Notes: a model not told the origin generated them from the sequence alone. A stretch of DNA of 64,000 nt from Lysobacter antibioticus HS124 (GCF_000336385.2 NZ_HG424458.1:1-64000); one strand, 5' to 3'. Shown: positions 27,405-38,275, numbered from the stretch's first letter. Numbers and translations are program-made.

Positions 27405-27575
27405 TTGGGATTCGGGATTGGAGATTGGGGATTCAAGCAGGGATTTCGGGAGCGGGCGGGGTCGGCGTTGGCCAATCCCCAATCCCCGATCCCGAATCCC
27501 CTGGAGCAGGGATTCCGGGAGCGGGCGGGACCGGCGTTGGCCAATCCCGAATCCCTCATCCCGAATCCCCGAGGC
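27405..27575. repeat. GGGATTC repeat array with a 69-base tandem duplication
   Basis: Variants of GGGATTC/GGGATTGG fill the gap between lysS and prfB. Within it, 27436-27479 and 27505-27548 are 44-base near-identical copies (three mismatches) repeating at 69 bases. A short piece of the same family lies at 5.17 kb. Confidence 0.85.
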
Positions 27576-27587
27576 GGCGCAGCCGCC

Positions 27588-28716
27588 TCAGACGGCGTCG
27601 GAACGTTTGGAGCCGACTTCCAGACCGGACTTCAGGCTGGCTTCGACGAACTCGTCGAGATCGCCGTCGAGCACTTTCTGGGTGTCGCTGCGCTCGATGC
27701 CGGTGCGCAGGTCCTTGATCCGGCTCTGGTCCAGTACGTAGTTGCGGATCTGGCTGCCCCAGCCGATGTCGGACTTGGTCGCCTCGACCGCGTCGCGCTC
27801 GGCGTTGCGCTTCTGCATTTCCAGCTCGTACAACTTCGCCGCGAGCATCTTCATGGCGCGGTCGCGGTTGGCGTGCTGGCTGCGTTCGGTCTGGCAGGCC
27901 ACCACAATGCCGCTGGGCACGTGGGTGATGCGCACCGCCGATTCGGTCTTGTTGACGTGCTGGCCGCCCGCGCCCGAAGACCGGTACACGTCGGTCTTGA
28001 GGTCGGCGGGGTTGATCTCGATGTCGATCTTGTCGTCGACTTCCGGCGACACGAACACCGAGGTGAAACTGGTGTGGCGGCGGTTGTCGGAGTCGAACGG
28101 CGACTTGCGCACCAGCCGATGCACGCCGGTTTCGGTCTTGAGCCAGCCGTAGGCGAAATCGCCCTCGACGCGGAAGGTCGCCGACTTGATGCCCGCGACT
28201 TCGCCGCCGGAGACTTCCAGCAACTCGGTCTTCCAGCCGCGCGATTCGGCCCAGCGCAGGTACATGCGCAGCAGCATTTCCGCCCAGTCCTGGGCTTCGG
28301 TGCCGCCGGCGCCGGCCTGGATGTCGACGAACGCCGAAGCGCCGTCCATCTGTCCGGAGAACATGCGCTGGAACTCCAGCTTCTCCACGTCCTTGCTGTA
28401 GCGCTCGACGTCGTCGACCACGGCCAGCGCGGTGGACTCGTCGTCCTCCATCTCGGCCAGTTCCAGCAATTCCAGTCCGCCGATCAGGCCGTCGGTGAGG
28501 CTGCGGATGCCGGTCACCACCTTGTCCAGCGAGGCGCGCTCCCGGCCCAGGCCTTGGGCGCGTTCGGCGTCGTTCCAGACGTCGGGGCTTTCCAGCTCGC
28601 GGTTTACTTCTTCCAGACGTTCGACTTTGCTGTCGTAGTCAAAGATACCCCCTCAGCGCATCCAGCCGACCCTTGAGGTCGGCGATGCGCTGGCGGACGG
28701 GATTGAGTTCGATCAT
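27588..28716 (-). CDS. prfB: Peptide chain release factor 2, with programmed +1 frameshift
   Basis: RF2 terminates at UGA and UAA. Translation starts at MIELNPVRQ and reaches an in-frame TGA after 25 codons (28639-28641) in the context AGGGGG-TAT-CTT-TGA-C. That is the conserved autoregulatory +1 shift site: shifting skips one T and reads GAC. Full-length RF2 would have 375 residues. The tripeptide SPF that reads the stop codon ([12 protein letters not shown]) and the catalytic GGQ ([14 protein letters not shown]) are intact. The coordinates span both frames. It is followed by lysS after the repeat array. Confidence 0.97.
28638..28653 (-). promoter_or_regulatory. RF2 programmed frameshift element
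   Basis: A Shine-Dalgarno-like AGGGGG three bases upstream of CTT-TGA-C forces slippage on CTT when RF2 is scarce. All elements of the classical signal are present. Confidence 0.95.
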
Positions 28717-28858
28717 GTCCGAGTGGTCTTGATGCGGATGAACCGGCGATTCTAGCAGCCCGGCGGCCGCCCCGCCCTGCCCGGCCGCGGGCTCCGCCGC
28801 CCCGGCCGGCACCGTTCCGGCCTGCACGGGCGCCGCGGCGCCCGCCGGCCGCGGCCGT

Positions 28859-31810
28859 TCAGCGCACCTCGAACTCGCCGACCAGGATCTGCTCCTTGGC
28901 GTCTTTCAGCCGCAGGGTCACCTGCCGGTCCTGCTGGCCGGGGCCGCCGAAGCCGGTGCTCAGGCGCAGATTCAGGGTGGTCGCGCCGGTCACCAGTGGC
29001 TGGCGGTCGCCGAAGAACTGCGCCTCGACCTTGTATTTGCCCGGCTTGGCCCGGCGCAGGGCGAACTCCTCCGGTCCGTAGCCGCCGGTGAAATCGTCGG
29101 TGATGCGCCCGCCCTGGTAGGTCAGCGGATTGCCGTAGTAGCACTTCTCCCCGTTCGGGTCGGTGACCCACAGGTCCATGTCGCTGTTGTCGCTGTCCCA
29201 GCTCAGCACCGCGCGCAGGGCCAGCGGCAGGTTGCGGCGCAGGCGCGGGTCGACCCGGCTCAGGTCGACCCGGTCCGGATGCGCGGCGGCGATCGCGTTG
29301 AGCTCGGCCAGGGCGATCTCTTCGATGCCGTCGAAGCGACCGTCCCAAGCGCGCAGCGCGACCTCGTACAGACGGTCGACCGCCTCTTGCGGACGGCCGG
29401 CGGCGGCGTAGGCCAGGCCCAGGTCGCGGAAGCTCTGCGGCTCCTCCTCGGCCATCGCCAGCACCCGCTCCAACACCTGCGCCGCCAGCGCCGGTTGCCC
29501 GGCCTGCATCAGCCGGTAGCCGAGCACGCGCAGGACATGGCGGTTTTCCAAGTCGAGTTCGGCCAGATTGGACAGCACCCGCAGGGCCAGCTCCGGGCGG
29601 CCCTTTTCGAACAGCACATCGGCGGCGTCGAGGTAGAACGCGGTGCTGCCGGCATAGGAATCGCGTTCGTCCAGGTAGATCGCGTAGGCGCTGCCGGCGT
29701 CGGCCTTGCGCAAGCGGCGGGCATAGGGCGAGTCGGGCTCCCAGGCCTGCAGGGCGATGCGGGCGGGGCGTTGGACGGGGCCGGACGGGCCGGCCTGATC
29801 GTCGTGCGCGATCCGGCTGGCGGTGACTACGATTCGATCCATGCCCGCGTCGGCCGCCGCAGCCTCCGCCGGCATCTCCACGCTGTCCAGGGTGGTGGGC
29901 TCCCGGGCGGAGTCCGGCGGTGCCGGCAGCGCGGGCATGGGCGCGATCCCCGCGGCCGCCGCCGGCGCCGCCTCGGCCAGCCGATAGCGTTCGTTCCCGC
30001 CCAGCGCCGCCGGCGGCTTGCCCTTGGGGAAATCGCGTTGCCACCAGTCGATGCGCTGCTGGTAGCTGCCCGCGACCAGGTCGAGGTGGATGCGGCGCTC
30101 GCCGGCGACGGCCTCGTCCTGCGCCGACAGCAGGCGACGGTATTCCTCGCGCAAGGGCGCCGGAGGTTCGATCCGATAGCGTGCGTAGTCGGCCGTTTCT
30201 TCCAGCACGATCAGCGAGGTCTCGGCGGTGACCAGGCCGTGACGCTGGCCGAGCCGGGCGATCTCGGCCCGATGGCGCTCAGGATCGGCCTGCAGTGCGC
30301 GGATCGAGTACTGCGCCCACAACGTCGCGGGAAATGCGCTGGCCGGCGCATCGGCGGCGATCGGCAGGCTCAGTTCGCGCTCGCCTTCGGCGTCGCGCAC
30401 CCGCAGGCGCAGCGTCGCCGGCGCATCGCGCAAGCGCCCGGCGATGCGCAGCAAGCCGCCGTCGGCGAAGGCCGACTCGGCCGCCGCATCGGCGATTCCG
30501 GCGCCGCTCGCCGAAAGCAATTGCGGAGCTTGTTCGAGCAACTCGCGCGCGGCGCGCTCGAGTTCGCCGGCGCGGCTCCAGGCGACCAGGCGGCCACCGT
30601 GAGCCTGGGCCAGCGCGCGCAGACGGTCGTTGTCGCCGTTGGCGCCGGCCGAATTGAGCGCGTACAGGCGTTGCTGCGGCCCCAGTTCGGGCAAGCGCTG
30701 ATCGCCGTAGTTGAACAGGCCGTCGCTGACGAGCAGGTACTCGCCGATCTCGGCCTCGGCGTTCCAGCCGCCCGGATCGGTGGCACCGTCGTAGACCGTG
30801 TCGTCCAGCTCGCGGCGCAGCGCCGACCAGTCGCCGCCGCGCACTTGGAAGGTCTGCGCGGGCTCGGCGCGGTCGCGCAAGCGGATCAGGCGCACCTGCA
30901 CTGTGCCGGCAGCGCGAAAATAGCGATCGAGCAAATTGAGTTCGCCTGGGTGATCGCGTTTGCGGCGCGAAGCCGAACTGTCCCACAGCAACCCCACCGT
31001 CTGCGGCAACCGGCGCGGCGCCGAGGCGCCGCTCAGCGGCACTTCGGCGAGGAAATAGCGCTCGCCGGCGAAATCCTGGACATAACTCTCGGCCCGTTCG
31101 GCGCGCGGCAGACGCAGGCTCAACACCTCACCCGGCGGACGCGCGCTCAATGCCAGGCGGTAACCGCGGCCGTGCCGCTCGGCTTTGAGCGCGCGCGCCA
31201 GCCCCAGCGGTTCGGGCTTCTGCGCCGTGCGCAATTCGCCTTCGAAACGGCCGGCGCCGTCGGCGAAACGCAGCGGCAGTTGGTACTGCCAGGCCTCGCC
31301 GTCGCGACGCAGCGATTCGACCAGGTCCAGCCGCACCCGCCGGGTACCGCCGGCCGGGATCGGATAGACCCGCAGCTTGAACTGATTGCCGGCGGTCTGC
31401 TCGAGCAGGCCCGGGTCGATGCCGCGCCGCTCGATCGCCTCGAACACCTGCCGCCCCTGCGCCTTCGGCACCGGCACCGCATCGCGCATCGCGCCGCCGA
31501 TATCGAGGGCGAAGCCGGCGACTTGCTGGCCGGGCTGCAGGGGGAACTGCAGTTCGCCCTCCAGCACCCGCGCGTTCGGATTGCGGAACACCAGTTCGAT
31601 CGAGGTCCGCGCCAGGCCGCCGACGATTTCGCCGTCGACCCGCGCCGATTCCAGTTCGATTGGGGTTTCCGCACCGGCGACCCGCAGCAGCGGCGGCAAC
31701 GGCGGGGCGGTCAAGTGCCCGGGCGTCTGCGCGCCGGCCAGTCCGGCCAGTCCCAAGGGCAGGCTCAGCAGCAGGCCGGCGAGCACGGCGGGCACAAAGG
31801 GGAGTTTCAC
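28859..31810 (-). CDS. Secreted VIT/VWA/DUF2135 protein
   Basis: The 983-residue product has a signal peptide (MKLPFVPAVLAGLLLSLPLG). A VIT (vault/inter-alpha-trypsin) domain follows at about residues 45-165 (IELESARVDGEIVGGLARTS, FPLQPGQQV). A VWA-like region has the metal-site motif DSSAS near residue 277. A low-complexity linker and a helical TPR-like region (ALRVLSNLAELDLENRHVLR) come next, then a C-terminal DUF2135 domain (WDSDNSDMDLWVTDPNGE). VIT-VWA proteins often act in surface adhesion or inside multi-protein complexes; the role here is unknown. It starts with GTG, with AAGGAA upstream, and stands alone between prfB and the glycan locus. Confidence 0.85.
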   Translation of the reverse strand: MKLPFVPAVLAGLLLSLPLGLAGLAGAQTPGHLTAPPLPPLLRVAGAETPIELESARVDGEIVGGLARTSIELVFRNPNARVLEGELQFPLQPGQQVAGFALDIGGAMRDAVPVPKAQGRQVFEAIERRGIDPGLLEQTAGNQFKLRVYPIPAGGTRRVRLDLVESLRRDGEAWQYQLPLRFADGAGRFEGELRTAQKPEPLGLARALKAERHGRGYRLALSARPPGEVLSLRLPRAERAESYVQDFAGERYFLAEVPLSGASAPRRLPQTVGLLWDSSASRRKRDHPGELNLLDRYFRAAGTVQVRLIRLRDRAEPAQTFQVRGGDWSALRRELDDTVYDGATDPGGWNAEAEIGEYLLVSDGLFNYGDQRLPELGPQQRLYALNSAGANGDNDRLRALAQAHGGRLVAWSRAGELERAARELLEQAPQLLSASGAGIADAAAESAFADGGLLRIAGRLRDAPATLRLRVRDAEGERELSLPIAADAPASAFPATLWAQYSIRALQADPERHRAEIARLGQRHGLVTAETSLIVLEETADYARYRIEPPAPLREEYRRLLSAQDEAVAGERRIHLDLVAGSYQQRIDWWQRDFPKGKPPAALGGNERYRLAEAAPAAAAGIAPMPALPAPPDSAREPTTLDSVEMPAEAAAADAGMDRIVVTASRIAHDDQAGPSGPVQRPARIALQAWEPDSPYARRLRKADAGSAYAIYLDERDSYAGSTAFYLDAADVLFEKGRPELALRVLSNLAELDLENRHVLRVLGYRLMQAGQPALAAQVLERVLAMAEEEPQSFRDLGLAYAAAGRPQEAVDRLYEVALRAWDGRFDGIEEIALAELNAIAAAHPDRVDLSRVDPRLRRNLPLALRAVLSWDSDNSDMDLWVTDPNGEKCYYGNPLTYQGGRITDDFTGGYGPEEFALRRAKPGKYKVEAQFFGDRQPLVTGATTLNLRLSTGFGGPGQQDRQVTLRLKDAKEQILVGEFEVR

Positions 31811-32214
31811 CGGAGGCGCTTCCTTATGGCGGGGTCGAATCCCTCAACGCGCGAACTGCGCGAAAGGGGTGAGGCTTCCATGCCGACGGCGACGCCGCGG
31901 CTGCGCCAGCTTCGACGATACCGACCGGCGCGGCAAGCGCCACGAAGCGCGCGGCCCCACGCAGTCGCCGGTCGCGGCTTGCGCCGCCACTGCCCGGGCC
32001 GGTGCGGTGGCTGGGGCCACCGCTTGCGCCGCGGGTACGGGGAGCGCGCGACGCCGGTATTGCCCCGGGCGTCGGCGCCGTTCCCGATTGCGAGTCCGCT
32101 GTTGCGCCCCCTCGTTGAAAAGGGGGGGGCTGGGAATTTGCTCTTGCTCCCGCCCGCGCCGCCGCCTGCGAGCGCGCGCTCGCGGCCTGCGCCGCCCCTC
32201 CCCGGGGCTATGGC
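31811..32214. other. Intergenic region, nothing recognised
   Basis: About 400 bases of very G/C-rich sequence separate the start of the VIT protein from the stop of the beta-mannosidase. It has a G-run around 32120 and no gene, hairpin with T tract or operator-like element that stands out. Confidence 0.5.
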
Positions 32215-34872
32215 TCAGGGGCGATGCAGGGAGCGCAACTGCAAGGCTTGACGCAGTTCGTCCAGCCCGGCGGTCGAGGTCAGCGCGATCTCGATGCTCT
32301 CGCCCGGCAACAAGGTCAATGCGTTGTCGGACAGGGTCGCATCGCGTTCGCCGAAGTCGATCCACACAGCGCGTGCGAAGGCGCCGGCATGCAGGCTCAG
32401 CACGTACCCGGCGCCCTCCCGGCGCAGTTCGGCGCGCAGCTTCGGGTCCGGCCAGGCCAGGGTCTTGGCTTCGCCGAAATAGACCGCACGCCGCGACACG
32501 CTGCGGCCGTCGACGATCAGGTCGAACACCGCCGCGGTGCGCTGGGGGTCGGCGCCGCGCAACAAGTCCTGGTCGCTCCAGGCGCCGGCCGCGGTGGACG
32601 CGGCCGCGGCCAGGGTCGCCGGATGGCGTTCGTCGCGGTGCACCTTGCCGGCGAAGTCCACCACCCGCAGGCGCCACTGCGCCGGTACGGCGTCCTGCCG
32701 GTCGGAGATCAGATTCAACTCGGTGCGCGCCGCCGCCGGCCGCCGCAGCGGCGCGACGGCCAGTTCGGCGAAGAAGCGCTTGGCGTGGAAATGCAACGGC
32801 TTCCAGCGTCCGAAGTAGTCCAGGCTGGCCCAGGACGCACCCGGCCAGACGTCGTTCAACTGCCAATACAGCGAGCCCATGGTGCGCGGCCGCGAGGCGC
32901 GGTGATGCAACGCCGCCAGTTCGATGCCCTCGGCCTGGACCTGCTGGCTGAGGTAGACGAAATCGGCGAAGTCGCGCGGCTCGCCGTACTCGCCGCGGAT
33001 GTACTTGAGCAGGCGGGTATTGCCGTCGCCGGCGAGGAACTTCTGGTGGGCGCGGATCACCGGCGTGTCGATGCCCTGCTCTTCCGGCTTGGCGAATGCG
33101 CCGATGGTGCGCAACGAGGGCCAGCCCTGCAGTCCGTATTCGGACATGAAGCGCGGAGTCTCGTCCAGATAAGCCGTGGCCGGCAGCGCCGGACCGCCCC
33201 ACACGTCCCAGTAATGCTTGTCGCCGTGGTTGGAATCGTTGGCCTTCTCGGCCAGATCGTTGCTCGGCGAGCTCGACCAGTACGGCACGCCTGCGCCCTC
33301 CTCGGCCACGACCTGGCGCAGGTCCTTGCCGAACAGCGCGACGTAACCGTCCCACACGGTCTGGGCGAAGGCCGGATCGGCCTCCTTGAGTTTCTTGCCG
33401 TGGCCCCAGTCCTTCCAGGCGGTCTCCTCTTCGTTGTTGCCGCACCACAGCACGATGCTGGGGTGATTGCGCAGCCGGCGCACGTTGTCGCGCGCCTCGG
33501 CGACCACGTTGGCGCGGAACGCCGCGTCGTACGCGGGCGGCATGCCGCCGCCGAACATGAAGTCCTGCCAGACCATCAGCCCGAGTTCGTCGGCGATATC
33601 GAAAAAGTCGTCCGACTCGTAATAGCCGCCGCCCCAGTTGCGGATCATGTTCATGTTGGCGTCGCGCGCCGACTGCAGGTCGCGACGCAGGCGCTCGCGG
33701 CTCACCCGCGCCGGAAACGCGTCGAACGGAATCGCGTTGGCGCCCTTGGCGAACACCTCCACGCCGTTGACGACGAAGGCGAAGCCTTGGCCGTGCCCAT
33801 CCTTCTCCCGCTTGATCTCGACCGTGCGCAGACCGGTACGTCGGCTGGCCTGCGCCAGCACCGCGTCGCCGTCGCGGACCGTGGCACGGAACGCGTACAG
33901 GGGTTGCGCGCCGTAGCCGACCGGGTACCACAACTGCGGCCGTTCGATGCGCAGCGGGATCGACACCCGGTTGAGGCCCGCGCTCAGCCGGGCTTGCTGG
34001 CGCAGCACTCGGCGGGCGCCGTCGGGCGCGGTGTATTCGAGCTCGACCGAGGCCTCGCCGGCTTGGGCGCCGACGATCTCCAGCTCGGCCGACAGCTCGG
34101 CCGCGTCGCGCCCGATACGCCGCGGTTGCAGGTGCAGATCGGCCAGGCGCAGGCGGTCCCAGCTCTCCAGGCGCACGCCGCGCCAGATCCCGGCGCCGAC
34201 GTAGCGCGGGCCCCAGTCCCAGCCGTAGTGGTAGCCCGGCTTGCGCGCGAAGTTGCCGGTCATCGCGTCCTTGGGCTCGTCGCCGTAGGGCGACGGATAG
34301 TTGCCGGCGATCTTGTTCGGCATCGCCTGCACCTGCGGCAGCAGCTTGCGGATCGGCGAGGCGAACACCACCCGCAACTCGTTGCCGCGTTCGCGCAGGC
34401 GGCCGTCGACCGGCACGCGCCAGGTGCGGAAGCTGTTGTCGGCGCGCAACAGTTCGCGGCCGTTGAGATAGACGGTGGCGAACGTGTCCAGGCCATCGAA
34501 CACCAATTCGTTGCGCGCGCGAGCGAGCGTGGCGCGGTCCAGGTCGAAGCCGGTGCGGTACTCCCAACCGGCCAGGCCGATCCATTGCAGCTGCGCCTCC
34601 GGCGCGCCGACGTAAGGGTCGACGATCAGCCCGGCGGCGAGCAGGTCGGTGTGGACGTGGCCCGGCACGCGTGCACTGCGCCATTGGGTCGCATCGCGAT
34701 GCGCGGCCGCCTCGGGATCGTCGGGCAGCAGGCGGAACTGCCAGCCGGCGTGCAGCTCGCGGCTGGCCAGCGGTGCGGCCTGGGCCGACCACGCGGCAGC
34801 GACCGCCAGCAGCATCAGGACGAGGGCGGCGAGCGAGCGCCAGGGGGACGAGGGCCTTGCGGTCTGGGGCAT
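32215..34872 (-). CDS. GH2 family beta-mannosidase, exported
   Basis: The enzyme should remove beta-linked mannose, such as the core Man-beta-1,4-GlcNAc of N-glycans. Its 885 residues comprise a signal peptide ([20 protein letters not shown] ..., cut after AQA), an N-terminal sugar-binding domain, an Ig-like domain and a TIM barrel. The acid/base Glu481 is in [10 protein letters not shown] and the nucleophile Glu578 in [10 protein letters not shown]. The ATG at MPQTARP is preferred over one 63 codons upstream because the signal peptide starts there and AGGTGA precedes it. Substrate choice is inferred from its neighbours. Confidence 0.93.
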   Translation of the reverse strand: MPQTARPSSPWRSLAALVLMLLAVAAAWSAQAAPLASRELHAGWQFRLLPDDPEAAAHRDATQWRSARVPGHVHTDLLAAGLIVDPYVGAPEAQLQWIGLAGWEYRTGFDLDRATLARARNELVFDGLDTFATVYLNGRELLRADNSFRTWRVPVDGRLRERGNELRVVFASPIRKLLPQVQAMPNKIAGNYPSPYGDEPKDAMTGNFARKPGYHYGWDWGPRYVGAGIWRGVRLESWDRLRLADLHLQPRRIGRDAAELSAELEIVGAQAGEASVELEYTAPDGARRVLRQQARLSAGLNRVSIPLRIERPQLWYPVGYGAQPLYAFRATVRDGDAVLAQASRRTGLRTVEIKREKDGHGQGFAFVVNGVEVFAKGANAIPFDAFPARVSRERLRRDLQSARDANMNMIRNWGGGYYESDDFFDIADELGLMVWQDFMFGGGMPPAYDAAFRANVVAEARDNVRRLRNHPSIVLWCGNNEEETAWKDWGHGKKLKEADPAFAQTVWDGYVALFGKDLRQVVAEEGAGVPYWSSSPSNDLAEKANDSNHGDKHYWDVWGGPALPATAYLDETPRFMSEYGLQGWPSLRTIGAFAKPEEQGIDTPVIRAHQKFLAGDGNTRLLKYIRGEYGEPRDFADFVYLSQQVQAEGIELAALHHRASRPRTMGSLYWQLNDVWPGASWASLDYFGRWKPLHFHAKRFFAELAVAPLRRPAAARTELNLISDRQDAVPAQWRLRVVDFAGKVHRDERHPATLAAAASTAAGAWSDQDLLRGADPQRTAAVFDLIVDGRSVSRRAVYFGEAKTLAWPDPKLRAELRREGAGYVLSLHAGAFARAVWIDFGERDATLSDNALTLLPGESIEIALTSTAGLDELRQALQLRSLHRP

Positions 34873-35223
34873 GGAGTCACCTGTCGAAAAGGGGGCGGCA
34901 GGCCGGCCGGCGCCGGGCCGTGCGCGAATCCTGGGCCGCACCCGCGCGGTGGGGGCGGCCGTGACGGCGGCGAAAACGATCGGGCGGGAGGCCCGCCGAA
35001 AAAAACGGGAGCGCGCATTCCCGCGCTCCCGTTCCGAGGTCCGGACAAGACCTCGCGGCACGCTTTCCGAGGGTGGCCGCGAGGGGGTACACCGCCTTGC
35101 CCGGGAGGTCCGCCGCCGTGCCGTAACGCCACCGGTGGGTGGCGCGCCGGCCCGGCGGCGGGGTTGCCGCCGAACGCAGGGGCCCGGGCGGCCCCTGCAT
35201 CCGATTCTTGAACCGCATCGCGA
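34873..35223. other. Gap between TonB receptor 1 and beta-mannosidase
   Basis: It contains the receptor terminator (separate entry) and probably a promoter for the beta-mannosidase gene. No ATCGATCTAAA-type operator is visible here, unlike upstream of the receptor genes. Confidence 0.5.
34999..35033 (-). terminator. Terminator of TonB receptor gene 1
   Basis: A perfect 12-bp stem (35004-35015 with 35022-35033, loop CATTCC) is followed on the minus strand by at least five more T. It lies about 190 bases past the receptor stop. Confidence 0.88.
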
Positions 35224-38124
35224 TCAGTCGAACTTGTAAACGAATTCGGCCGAGATTTCACGACCCACGCGCGGGAACACCCGCTCGTTGGCGTAAGCGA
35301 AGAACATCTTGTACGGGTCCTTGTAATCGGCCTCGTCGAACAGGTTGTCGATGTAAAGGTTGACCCGCGCCTGCTCGGTCAGCTGGTAGCCGGCGGTCAG
35401 GTTGAAGAACACCGGCGCCTTGAGCTTGCCGACCATGCGGCAGGAGGTGTCGGTCTGGCCCGGCAGGATCGGCGCGCAACGGTTGTAGTTGTCGCCGTTG
35501 ACGTGGCCGACGCGGTTGGCGAACAAGGTCGCGTTCCAGGGACCGCGGCTCCAGCTGGCGCTGGCGCGGGCGAAGGTGCGCACGTCGTTGTCGCGGTTCT
35601 CCTGCATCGGCGCGCCCGGGTCGCGCTGTTCGTTGTTCTTGAGCTGGTTGGTGTAGTTGAGCTGGAAGCTGAAATCGCCCCATCGCGTGGCCGGCAGCTT
35701 GTAGCGCGCGGACACGTCGACGCCGGCCACCTCGCGGTAGGCGATGTTGATCGGGCCGCTGCTGACCGACAGCACCTGGCCGAGCGGATAGTTCGGATCG
35801 GCGACCCCGGCGGCGTTGGTGCCCGGTGCGCTGCGGGTCACTCGCGACTGGATGCTGGCGCAGGTCGACGAGCCCGGCGCGACCTGCATGCGGTCTTCCG
35901 GACGGCGCGGCTTGCCGTTGATGCACTGGCTTTCCAGTTCCAGGATGTCGGCGATGTTGAAGTCGCGCACCTGGTTGTCGATGGTCATGCGCCAGTAGTC
36001 GGCGCTGAACGACAGATTGTCGGTCGCGTCCCACACCAGGCCGGCGCTCCACGACTTGCCCGTCTCGCTGTCGAGCTTGAGGTTGCCGGTGCGGCTGATG
36101 TTGTGGCGGTAGTACAGCGCCTGCGAACCGCAGTTCGGACCGAGGCCGCGGGCGATGCAGGTGGCCACGTCCGCGTCTTCCTGGGTGCCGGTGCCGCTGG
36201 TGGCGAACAGGTAGTGCATGTCCGGCGCGCGGAACGTGGTGTTGTAGGCGCCGCGCAGCAGCAGGCTGTCGATCGGCCGCCACTCCAGGCCGGCGTTCCA
36301 GGTGAAATTGCTTTCCTTGCGGCTGTCGTCGTCGTAGCGGTCGAAGCGGCCGGCGGTGGTCAGGTCCAGGGTCTTGAACAACGGCAGCTTGAACTCGACG
36401 CCAGCGGCGTAGCGCTTGCGGTCGCCGCCGCCGAGGTTGGTGCCGCCGGGCTGGTCGTACTGCTTGTTCGGGCCGTACGTCAGCGGGTCGGGGCTGAGCC
36501 GGTACCCCTGCGAACCGGCTTCCAGCACCGCGGCGAAGCCGACCGGACCGGCCGGCAGGTCGAACAGGTCGCCGCTGACCGCGAACTGGGCCTGGTTCAT
36601 CCACGACTTGGCGCTGCTGTGGCCGTGGGTGGTCAGCTTCTGGAAGGTGGCGATGTCCATGGGGTTCCAGAACCGGTTCATGTCCAGCCGGTAGGCCGGC
36701 AGGCCGCCATTAGTGCCCATTTGCGGGCCGAGGAAGTACTCATCCACCGCGCTTTGCACCACCGCCGGGAAGCTGAAGTCGACTTCGTACTCGGTGCGGC
36801 CGACGGTGGCATCCCAGTTGAAGCGCTCGCCGAACCGGCCGCGCAGGCCGGCGGCCAGATCCCAGGAGCGCTCGTTGGTATAGAACAGGAACGGATCGCG
36901 GCCGCCGGCCTCGGGCACGGTGAACGCGCGCCGGGCCTGGTAGCTGCGGCCGGTGTTCTGGTCGTAGAACGCGCCGCCGCGGTTGAGTTCGAAGCGCAGC
37001 GCCTCGTCCTGGCGCGACTCGCCTTCGCTGTCCCACACCGACGCGCTCACCCAGGCCTGCATGCCGTTATCGAAGTCGTAGCTGAAATTGCCGAACGCCG
37101 ACAGGTTGTTGGAACCGTTGCGCAGGCTCCACAGCGCGTTGCCGCGCGCCTGGGTGCAGCTGTAGCCGGGGAACTCGGGCGGATTGCCCTCGTTGCCGAG
37201 GAAGTTGTGCAGCGGCAGGTCTTCGAAGCGGTCGCAGGCGCCGGCCGGCGGAGTGACGCGGCGCTTGGCGGCGCTGTCGATCAGCTCCACGCCCCACACC
37301 CAGGGCCAGGGGTCGTTGACCAGCGGCTTGACCGTGGCCGCCGGCTCCAGGTCGGACGCCAGGAAGCCGCGCTGGCCGGCGAAGATGGTTTCGCGACCGC
37401 TCCACTGCACGCCGTAAGTCGCGCTCCACTTCTCGCCGGTGCGGCCGCCGGTCCAGGACAGATCGAACGAGTCGCCGCCGCCGCGGCTGGTGGTGCCGCC
37501 CTTGATGCGGACCTCATCGCCGTTGAAGTTCTTCTTCATGATGATGTTGATCACGCCGGCCATCGCGTCGGAGCCGTAGATCGCCGAGCCGCCGCTGGCC
37601 AACACCTCGATCCGCTCCACCGCGGACATCGGGATGTTGTTGAAGTTGGCGAAGTTGCCGCGGCCCTCGTAAGGCAACGGGTAATCGGCGACACGGCGGC
37701 CGTCGATCAGCAGCAGGGTGCGGCCGGGACCGAGGTTGCGCAGGTTGAGCGGGCTGGCATTGGGCGTCGGGCCCTTGTTGACGTCGGCCTGCACCGAACC
37801 GGTGACCTCGGTCAGCGTGCTCAACGCCTCGTACACGGTGGCGAAGCCCTCGCGCTTGATCTGGTCGGAACTGATCACGGTCACCGGCGCCGGGCCTTCG
37901 ATCTCGGCGCGCTTGATGCGCGAACCGGTCACGGTGATCTTGTCGATCGACTTGACCTCCTCGCCCGGCGCGGCCGCGTCCTGCGCGGCGGCGAGACCGG
38001 GCAGGTACAACGCGGCCAGCATCGCCGCGGTCAAGGCGTTGCGGCGCGCGCGGCGCGATCGGGCGGCGTCGGCGCGCTGCGCAAAAGCCGGCTGCTCGAA
38101 GTTGGACTGCTTGCTCTGGTTCAC
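35224..38124 (-). CDS. TonB-dependent receptor 1 of the glycan locus
   Basis: This outer-membrane receptor is expected to import oligosaccharides with TonB energy. Its 966 residues include a signal peptide (ALTAAMLAALYLPGLAAAQ), a TonB-box-like ITVTGSRI segment, a plug domain (GPGRTLLLIDGRRVADYPLP, AIYGSDAMAGVINIIMKK) and a large barrel ending in Phe-Asp (FVYKFD). The GTG at 38124 is chosen because GGAGGGG lies eight bases upstream and it gives the usual MNQSKQS-like start; an ATG 13 codons earlier is possible. It shares the stretch TVTGSRIKRAEIEGPAPV exactly with receptor 2. A palindromic operator candidate lies 116 bases upstream. Confidence 0.93.
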   Translation of the reverse strand: MNQSKQSNFEQPAFAQRADAARSRRARRNALTAAMLAALYLPGLAAAQDAAAPGEEVKSIDKITVTGSRIKRAEIEGPAPVTVISSDQIKREGFATVYEALSTLTEVTGSVQADVNKGPTPNASPLNLRNLGPGRTLLLIDGRRVADYPLPYEGRGNFANFNNIPMSAVERIEVLASGGSAIYGSDAMAGVINIIMKKNFNGDEVRIKGGTTSRGGGDSFDLSWTGGRTGEKWSATYGVQWSGRETIFAGQRGFLASDLEPAATVKPLVNDPWPWVWGVELIDSAAKRRVTPPAGACDRFEDLPLHNFLGNEGNPPEFPGYSCTQARGNALWSLRNGSNNLSAFGNFSYDFDNGMQAWVSASVWDSEGESRQDEALRFELNRGGAFYDQNTGRSYQARRAFTVPEAGGRDPFLFYTNERSWDLAAGLRGRFGERFNWDATVGRTEYEVDFSFPAVVQSAVDEYFLGPQMGTNGGLPAYRLDMNRFWNPMDIATFQKLTTHGHSSAKSWMNQAQFAVSGDLFDLPAGPVGFAAVLEAGSQGYRLSPDPLTYGPNKQYDQPGGTNLGGGDRKRYAAGVEFKLPLFKTLDLTTAGRFDRYDDDSRKESNFTWNAGLEWRPIDSLLLRGAYNTTFRAPDMHYLFATSGTGTQEDADVATCIARGLGPNCGSQALYYRHNISRTGNLKLDSETGKSWSAGLVWDATDNLSFSADYWRMTIDNQVRDFNIADILELESQCINGKPRRPEDRMQVAPGSSTCASIQSRVTRSAPGTNAAGVADPNYPLGQVLSVSSGPINIAYREVAGVDVSARYKLPATRWGDFSFQLNYTNQLKNNEQRDPGAPMQENRDNDVRTFARASASWSRGPWNATLFANRVGHVNGDNYNRCAPILPGQTDTSCRMVGKLKAPVFFNLTAGYQLTEQARVNLYIDNLFDEADYKDPYKMFFAYANERVFPRVGREISAEFVYKFD

Positions 38125-38239
38125 CTGCTTACCCCTCCCAAATCGCGGCCGGGCTTCGGCCAAGGTTGCGTTCGTGTGGTCTGTTGCGGTGTGCAGCGGC
38201 GGTTCGTGGCGTGTCGGTGCCGGTTCTGTCGCCGGCGTC

Positions 38240-38255
38240 TTTGGATCGATCTAAA
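38240..38255. promoter_or_regulatory. Operator candidate upstream of receptor 1
   Basis: TTTGGATCGATCTAAA is palindromic except for one base pair, with CG at its centre as in LacI-family operators. Closely similar elements precede receptor 2 at 46495 and 46561. Confidence 0.65.
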
Positions 38256-38275
38256 CTTTTTGTCGAAAAAAAACT

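Noticed and set aside
28639-28716. Early TGA in prfB as a sign of a pseudogene
   Set aside because: The stop sits in the exact conserved RF2 frameshift context, so it is programmed regulation.
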